Notes under the pieces: generated by a model
The model's database searches: none
What the model saw: only the letters and a program-made list of their open reading frames with translations
Told to the model about the DNA's origin: nothing
In this document: piece by piece, positions 6,489 to 10,324 of the stretch
Position numbering within the stretch: position 1 is the stretch's first letter
How the letters are laid out: each line of letters opens with the position of its first letter
Program-made: the position numbers and the translations under genes
NCBI GenBank assembly: GCA_964472785.1
Contig: CAYYMH010000093.1
Location: 1-10,324, forward strand
From: CAYYMH01 sp964472785
Lineage (GTDB): Bacteria; Zhuqueibacterota; Zhuqueibacteria; Thermofontimicrobiales; Thermofontimicrobiaceae
Reading direction: 5' to 3'
Length of the DNA stretch: 10,324 bases

Positions 6489-9400
6489 TTACTTAATAAA
6501 CGTCATTTTTCGAACGATATATTCCTTACCGACTTTCAAGCGATAAAAATACAGACCGGAGCCCACAACTGATCCATTTTGATCAAGCCCGTTCCAAACC
6601 ACCACTTTTCGTCCGGCTGTCTGCGCCTGATTGACTAAAGTGCGGACCTCCTGACCCTTTGAGTTGTATATTTTCAAACTAACAAAAGAGCCAACTGGTA
6701 AGTCATAATGAATATGCGTCTGTGGATTAAACGGATTGGGGTAATTTTGATGCAGTCTTAATTTCGTCGGCAATTCGGGTGTACGTTCATCAACATCTGT
6801 TGTTAGTGTCTGAATTACGAAACAGCTATCCGGTCCGGGCCAATCCGTAAGCGGACTGAGATAGGTATTGTGTTCACTCACAGGAGCAATCCCACCAACA
6901 GCAATATCATAAAAGTGATAATCCCCGCCAAAATGATCCTTGAATCCGATTGCGGCTCCCAAATCGCTGCCGATAAATGTTCCTCTGGCGACATCACCGT
7001 AGCGGTATTCGATCAGATTGCTGGTTTCGTACAAACGCACCTGGAAATTTACTCGCGTGGTCGTTTGCGGATCCCAGTATGCGCGCATATTTTTCCATTG
7101 AATAATCAAAACACGATTGGGCTCCTGACCGAGAACTTTGTAGCTGACAGTGCCGCCACCTTCCGGGTTCAGGTCTTCCCACCACGGTCCAAGTGCTTTC
7201 GTTGGTCGTGAAGTGGATGCCATGCGACCGTTTTCGTTTGCACCAACCTGTCCCAGTTGATTCGTAGTAGATACTCCGCGTTCAGTACCGGCTACTCCAG
7301 TCCCGAATTCACACCAGCCATTGGCACAGATTTGAAGTTTGTCGTATTCAAACTGATCAAATGTAAAATTAAATGGCAAGGTTATTGTCGTATAGCTATC
7401 GTCCTGAAACATAAAGACAGTCCCTCCGCTGATTTCTTCATAACGACAGGCTTGTTTAGTCACCATCGCATTAGCAATCGACGGAGGCAAAATAGCGCGG
7501 ATTGTTTGTCTGGTTGTGTCATTGCGCGGTTGGGAAGCCGTACCAAATTCAATGAGCTGAATTTCATAACTTCCAACTTGCTGGGGAGTAAATTGATTCG
7601 TGAAAGTTACATCCCTTGATTCCTGTGAACTCAACCCGGATACAGTCTCCGTTTCTTTGAACAATTCATTATCCGACTCATCCACGACTCGCAATTCAAC
7701 GGTCGACACTTCGGTTTGCTGCTGGGAGCCGATGTTCGTTACTTCTGCTGTAAAATTGACATCAACTGAAACCATGACCACATTGGGAATCGGATCCAAT
7801 TTGAAAACCAGATAAACCGATGGTTGAAAAACGAGAGCCCGTTGGTAAGCACCATTGCCGTGCGTTGCCAGACGAACTGTTCGATTGTGCTGGCAGATAT
7901 TCAAGTCCATAGCGATAAATGCCTCCGGAAGGTTTTCAGCGAATAATTCCCAACTGTCACCCGCATCTTCGGAAAAATAAACCCCAATATCATTTCCAAC
8001 ATAAAGATGATCCGAGTTTAGCGGATCGATACAAATTGACAATGTTGGTACATCGGGCAGCGTTCCTGTGATATCCTGCCAGGTTTGTCCAGAATTCGTC
8101 GCTTTAAAGACATGACCAGAACCGAAACCGCCAAAGACGACATAGACAGTTGAATTATCGTGAGGATCGATGGTAATATCCATCGGATAGAGATCGGGTA
8201 ATGAACCAGTGACATCTGACCAGGTATTTCCGCCATTGATGGTTCGAAAAATGTGTCCCCGATTAAACAGCGGTGCCGTGCCTGTATAAACAATATCAGG
8301 ATTGGTTCTTGATACTGCCATCGAAAGTGCGAAGTTGTTATCCAGTTTTTGACCATTATTGGTCACATTCCAGTTTTCGGCGCCATCGGTGGTTTTGAAA
8401 ATGCGATTTCTGCCGGAGTAAAGTATCATGGGATTGGATTCTGAAATAACATAGGGTGCGACAAAGGCAGCATCTCCGTACAAACCACTGGTCGCAGGAG
8501 AGAATGATCGTCCCCGGTTGACGGATTTTAAAATATTATTTCGCTGATACTCGCCGTACAAAATGTCATCATTCATCTGGTTGATAGCAGTCCAGCATCC
8601 GTCACCTCCGATGACGAGGCGCCAGTCTTTTGTGCCGGAATAAATAACCGTATTATTATCCTGTAAACCTCCCAACGCTAAATTCGAGTCACTGTGCGAG
8701 CTGGAAAATCCATTGTAAAACTGCGCTGTCTGCAAGCCGTAACCAATACTTTGATAGCTATCACCAAAATTCGTTGTGCGGTAAACACCACCATCGCAGG
8801 CGATGTAGAGAATGTTGGGATTGGTTGGATCATGCGCGTAGTTATGGTGATCCACATGAACGCCACTGATTTCACTTAAATTTTTACCGCCGTCGTGTGA
8901 TTTGTAAATATCCACTCCGCCATGTACAATTTCTGATGCATCGTCTGACTTTACCGCCACCCAATGCGAAAACCAGCCCTGATAGCGCTGCACATCGACG
9001 CTATGGACCCTGTTCCAATTTGTGCCAAAATCCGTTGTTTTATACAATCCTTTTCCGTTTAAACTGTCAGCAACACTGGCGTAAACAATGTCCGGGCTCG
9101 CTCTATAAGGTTCAAGCAATGTTTTTCCGGTAAAAGAAGGGAAAGAAGTGATTTTGTTCCAGTTTAATCCCGCATTGGTCGATAGATAAACACCGGAAGC
9201 AAAACTACCCAAATTGCCGCACGAGACCAGCACTTTATTTGTGTCGTTCGGATGAATGACAATGTCCTGCCCCATTAAAACCGGGAGTAACAAATCCCAG
9301 CTCTCTCCGGCATCCACCGATTTGTAAATGCCCTCCGAAGTTGCAGCAAAGACAGTACTTGTTCTTGACGGATTAATTCGGATGCATTGCACACCTCGTT

Positions 9401-10037
9401 GCTGATTATATGTCCAGTCGAGACTTTTTTCCCACGTCGTGCCACCGTCCGTGGTTTTCAAAATACCGATACCGTAGCTGCCGCGTGTGGTTCGGATGAC
9501 TTCACCACCAATAGATTGTTGATAGCCGTAAACCTCACCAGTTCCGATATAGACTGTATTCGTATCCACTGGATCGATAGCAAGTCCCATTACGCCAAGC
9601 ACCGGAAAACCGCAATGAACCCGATGCCAATTAGCGCCGGTTGACGCATCAAAGGTTCGCCACAAGCCACCACTGGCAGAACCGGCGTATAACGTCTGCG
9701 GGTTTTTCGGATTTACGGCCAAACTGATTATGCGACCCGGAACGTTGTGCGGTCCCATGCTTTCCCAAACGGAATCGTTATTCAAAGATGAAGATCGTTT
9801 CTGGAGTTTTCGTTTTTCCTTGACAAATTCTTTATAAAATTTATCAGAAGGAATATCTTTTTCCGGATATGCGCGGGAACGCGTCCAAAATGTCAGTGCT
9901 TCCATGGCGCCGGACATTTTTGGTTTTTCAACTGATTTGATTGGTAATTTAATAAACGTATGTCGAAATAATCCGATAACAACAAAGATTAAAATTAAAA
10001 GAAAAAATGAAACAAAAATGAACCGTACGTTTCGCAT
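6489..10037 (-). CDS. Large exported Asp-box beta-propeller protein with T9SS C-terminal sorting domain
   Basis: A predicted cell-surface or secreted protein, 1182 aa from the preferred ATG at 10037. A hydrophobic export segment (about residues 4-24) has no clear cleavage site and is followed by a linker containing FWTRSRAYP. A long beta-propeller region (about 85-730) carries about eleven Asp-box/BNR motifs, such as TTDGGTTW (D197) and SEDAGDSW (D691). Its second half has a cluster of polar motifs: HVDHH (394-398), DGG (415-417), QDNN (459-462) and GGDG (477-480). Then come an Ig/CARDB-like segment (about 740-850) and a beta-rich domain from about Y866. Last is a C-terminal domain (about 1092-1182) with NYPNPFNP (from N1098), GQEVRTLV and GSGLYFYRL, matching T9SS type A sorting domains that direct passage across the outer membrane. 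Two seven-bladed propellers, as in GH74 glucanases or sortilin-like proteins, would fit the length, but catalysis is not demonstrated. It is convergent with the phosphorylase gene and separated from it by the terminator. Confidence 0.9.
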   Translation of the reverse strand: MRNVRFIFVSFFLLILIFVVIGLFRHTFIKLPIKSVEKPKMSGAMEALTFWTRSRAYPEKDIPSDKFYKEFVKEKRKLQKRSSSLNNDSVWESMGPHNVPGRIISLAVNPKNPQTLYAGSASGGLWRTFDASTGANWHRVHCGFPVLGVMGLAIDPVDTNTVYIGTGEVYGYQQSIGGEVIRTTRGSYGIGILKTTDGGTTWEKSLDWTYNQQRGVQCIRINPSRTSTVFAATSEGIYKSVDAGESWDLLLPVLMGQDIVIHPNDTNKVLVSCGNLGSFASGVYLSTNAGLNWNKITSFPSFTGKTLLEPYRASPDIVYASVADSLNGKGLYKTTDFGTNWNRVHSVDVQRYQGWFSHWVAVKSDDASEIVHGGVDIYKSHDGGKNLSEISGVHVDHHNYAHDPTNPNILYIACDGGVYRTTNFGDSYQSIGYGLQTAQFYNGFSSSHSDSNLALGGLQDNNTVIYSGTKDWRLVIGGDGCWTAINQMNDDILYGEYQRNNILKSVNRGRSFSPATSGLYGDAAFVAPYVISESNPMILYSGRNRIFKTTDGAENWNVTNNGQKLDNNFALSMAVSRTNPDIVYTGTAPLFNRGHIFRTINGGNTWSDVTGSLPDLYPMDITIDPHDNSTVYVVFGGFGSGHVFKATNSGQTWQDITGTLPDVPTLSICIDPLNSDHLYVGNDIGVYFSEDAGDSWELFAENLPEAFIAMDLNICQHNRTVRLATHGNGAYQRALVFQPSVYLVFKLDPIPNVVMVSVDVNFTAEVTNIGSQQQTEVSTVELRVVDESDNELFKETETVSGLSSQESRDVTFTNQFTPQQVGSYEIQLIEFGTASQPRNDTTRQTIRAILPPSIANAMVTKQACRYEEISGGTVFMFQDDSYTTITLPFNFTFDQFEYDKLQICANGWCEFGTGVAGTERGVSTTNQLGQVGANENGRMASTSRPTKALGPWWEDLNPEGGGTVSYKVLGQEPNRVLIIQWKNMRAYWDPQTTTRVNFQVRLYETSNLIEYRYGDVARGTFIGSDLGAAIGFKDHFGGDYHFYDIAVGGIAPVSEHNTYLSPLTDWPGPDSCFVIQTLTTDVDERTPELPTKLRLHQNYPNPFNPQTHIHYDLPVGSFVSLKIYNSKGQEVRTLVNQAQTAGRKVVVWNGLDQNGSVVGSGLYFYRLKVGKEYIVRKMTFIK

Positions 10038-10045
10038 ATTAGTTG

Positions 10046-10050
10046 CTCCC
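10046..10050 (-). promoter_or_regulatory. Ribosome-binding site that sets the start of the propeller protein
   Basis: Read on the minus strand, GGGAG (10050-10046) lies eight bases upstream of the ATG at 10037-10035, an ideal Shine-Dalgarno position. The longest open frame begins with TTG at 10052, but that TTG overlaps this ribosome-binding site. Choosing it would place the site inside the coding region and add five residues (MGATN) that do not improve the export signal. The ATG is therefore the better start. Confidence 0.8.
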
Positions 10051-10090
10051 AATGAACGATGTATTAAATTTGTTTAATTCAATTTAATCA

Positions 10091-10109
10091 TTTGATTGAC
10101 AAAATCAAA
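10091..10109. repeat. Perfect 7-bp inverted repeat upstream of the propeller gene
   Basis: TTTGATT (10091-10097) and AATCAAA (10103-10109) flank a five-base centre, GACAA. It lies about 55 bp upstream of the propeller gene's start codon on the minus strand, where an operator could act. It resembles an FNR/CRP half-site pair (TTGAT...ATCAA), but the seven-base spacing differs from the four bases those boxes need. It could be a binding site for another dimeric regulator, or chance in AT-rich DNA. Confidence 0.3.
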
Positions 10110-10294
10110 GGAGAAAAAAAGAAATTTGTTCTTGACATCAAATTTCAAGAATGAACTATAGCAACGAAAATTTAAATTTATATCCTATGTAATACACTGA
10201 AAATTTCATTCGGGATTTATCGTAAATGAATTGAAAAAATTGAAACCAAACTCTTCGACAATCAGCATTTTGTAAATTATGATTTTCTTTTTTA

Positions 10295-10323
10295 TTGACA
10301 TTTTGGGGATTAATTTATATATT
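10295..10323 (+). promoter_or_regulatory. Near-consensus sigma70-type promoter at the window edge
   Basis: TTGACA (10295-10300), a perfect -35 hexamer, is followed after exactly 17 bp by TATATT (10318-10323), which matches the -10 consensus at five of six positions. Transcription would start just outside the window and run rightward, divergent from the propeller gene. The target gene is not visible. Confidence 0.6.
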
Positions 10324-10324
10324 A

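Larger units (their letters stand above)
10038..10324. other. AT-rich upstream region of the propeller gene, running to the window edge
   Basis: A stretch of 287 bp with no credible coding sequence on either strand: the plus-strand ATG codons inside it meet stops at once. It must contain the minus-strand promoter of the propeller gene, but I see no convincing pair of elements. A TTTAAT at 10068-10063 on the minus strand has no good -35 partner. On the plus strand it contains TTGACA three times (10096, 10132 and 10295). Only the last has a good -10 element at correct spacing. Confidence 0.5.

Noticed and set aside
10092..10108. TTGAT...ATCAA resembling an FNR/CRP-type box.
   Set aside because: The half-sites are seven bases apart, while FNR boxes require four. 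Kept only as an unassigned inverted repeat.
10107..10161. Tiny plus-strand reading frame (11 codons from TTG at 10126) after an AAAGGAG-like site.
   Set aside because: Too short, TTG start, no recognisable leader-peptide features and no downstream gene visible.
10132..10162. Second plus-strand promoter candidate: perfect TTGACA (10132-10137) followed by TATAGC (10157-10162).
   Set aside because: The spacing is 19 bp and the -10 matches only four of six positions. No gene follows it before the much better promoter at 10295.

Overview
The window looks like chromosomal DNA from a Gram-negative bacterium of the Fibrobacterota-Chlorobiota-Bacteroidota (FCB) assemblage or one of its poorly cultured relatives (Calditrichota, KSB1 or Marinimicrobia type). 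The main clue is the large minus-strand protein. It ends in a type IX secretion (T9SS) C-terminal sorting domain with the NYPNPFNP signature, which is common in those lineages. The phylum-level guess is an inference. Coding DNA is moderately AT-rich and the spacers are strongly AT-rich. No RNA genes, insertion sequences, CRISPR arrays or obvious mobile DNA were seen.

Left block (1-3500, plus strand): four genes in a row that look like one transcription unit. Two are tandem paralogous MacB/FtsX-type ABC permeases (12-1238 and 1323-2546). Neither carries an ATPase domain, so the ATPase and a periplasmic adaptor are probably encoded upstream, outside the window. They are followed after 26 bp by a single-domain STAS protein of the anti-sigma-factor-antagonist type (2573-2917) and, 13 bp later, by a 189-residue pentapeptide-repeat protein (2931-3500) that is essentially one uninterrupted run of 34 five-residue repeats. 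The four-gene neighbourhood (two half-transporter permeases, a STAS switch protein and a pentapeptide beta-helix) is the least conventional part of the window.

Middle (3501-6488): a 303-bp AT-rich spacer with a candidate promoter leads into an 852-codon alpha-glucan phosphorylase of the DUF3417-containing GT35 branch (3804-6362). All expected catalytic motifs are present. A GC-rich hairpin with a T-tract (about 6444-6483) lies between this gene and the convergent gene on the other strand. An A-run on its other flank means it may terminate in both directions.

Right block (6489-10324): a very large exported protein on the minus strand (best start 10037, 1182 aa). It has an N-terminal hydrophobic segment, about eleven Asp-box (BNR/sortilin-like) beta-propeller motifs, an Ig/CARDB-like segment, a beta-rich domain, and the T9SS sorting domain. 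The 287-bp AT-rich region upstream of it holds a short inverted repeat and, at the very edge of the window, a near-consensus plus-strand promoter (TTGACA, 17 bp, TATATT) that should drive a gene beyond the window.

Apart from the likely left-hand operon, the genes do not form an obvious single pathway. The window combines envelope transport, a possible regulatory switch, storage-glucan metabolism and a secreted surface protein.
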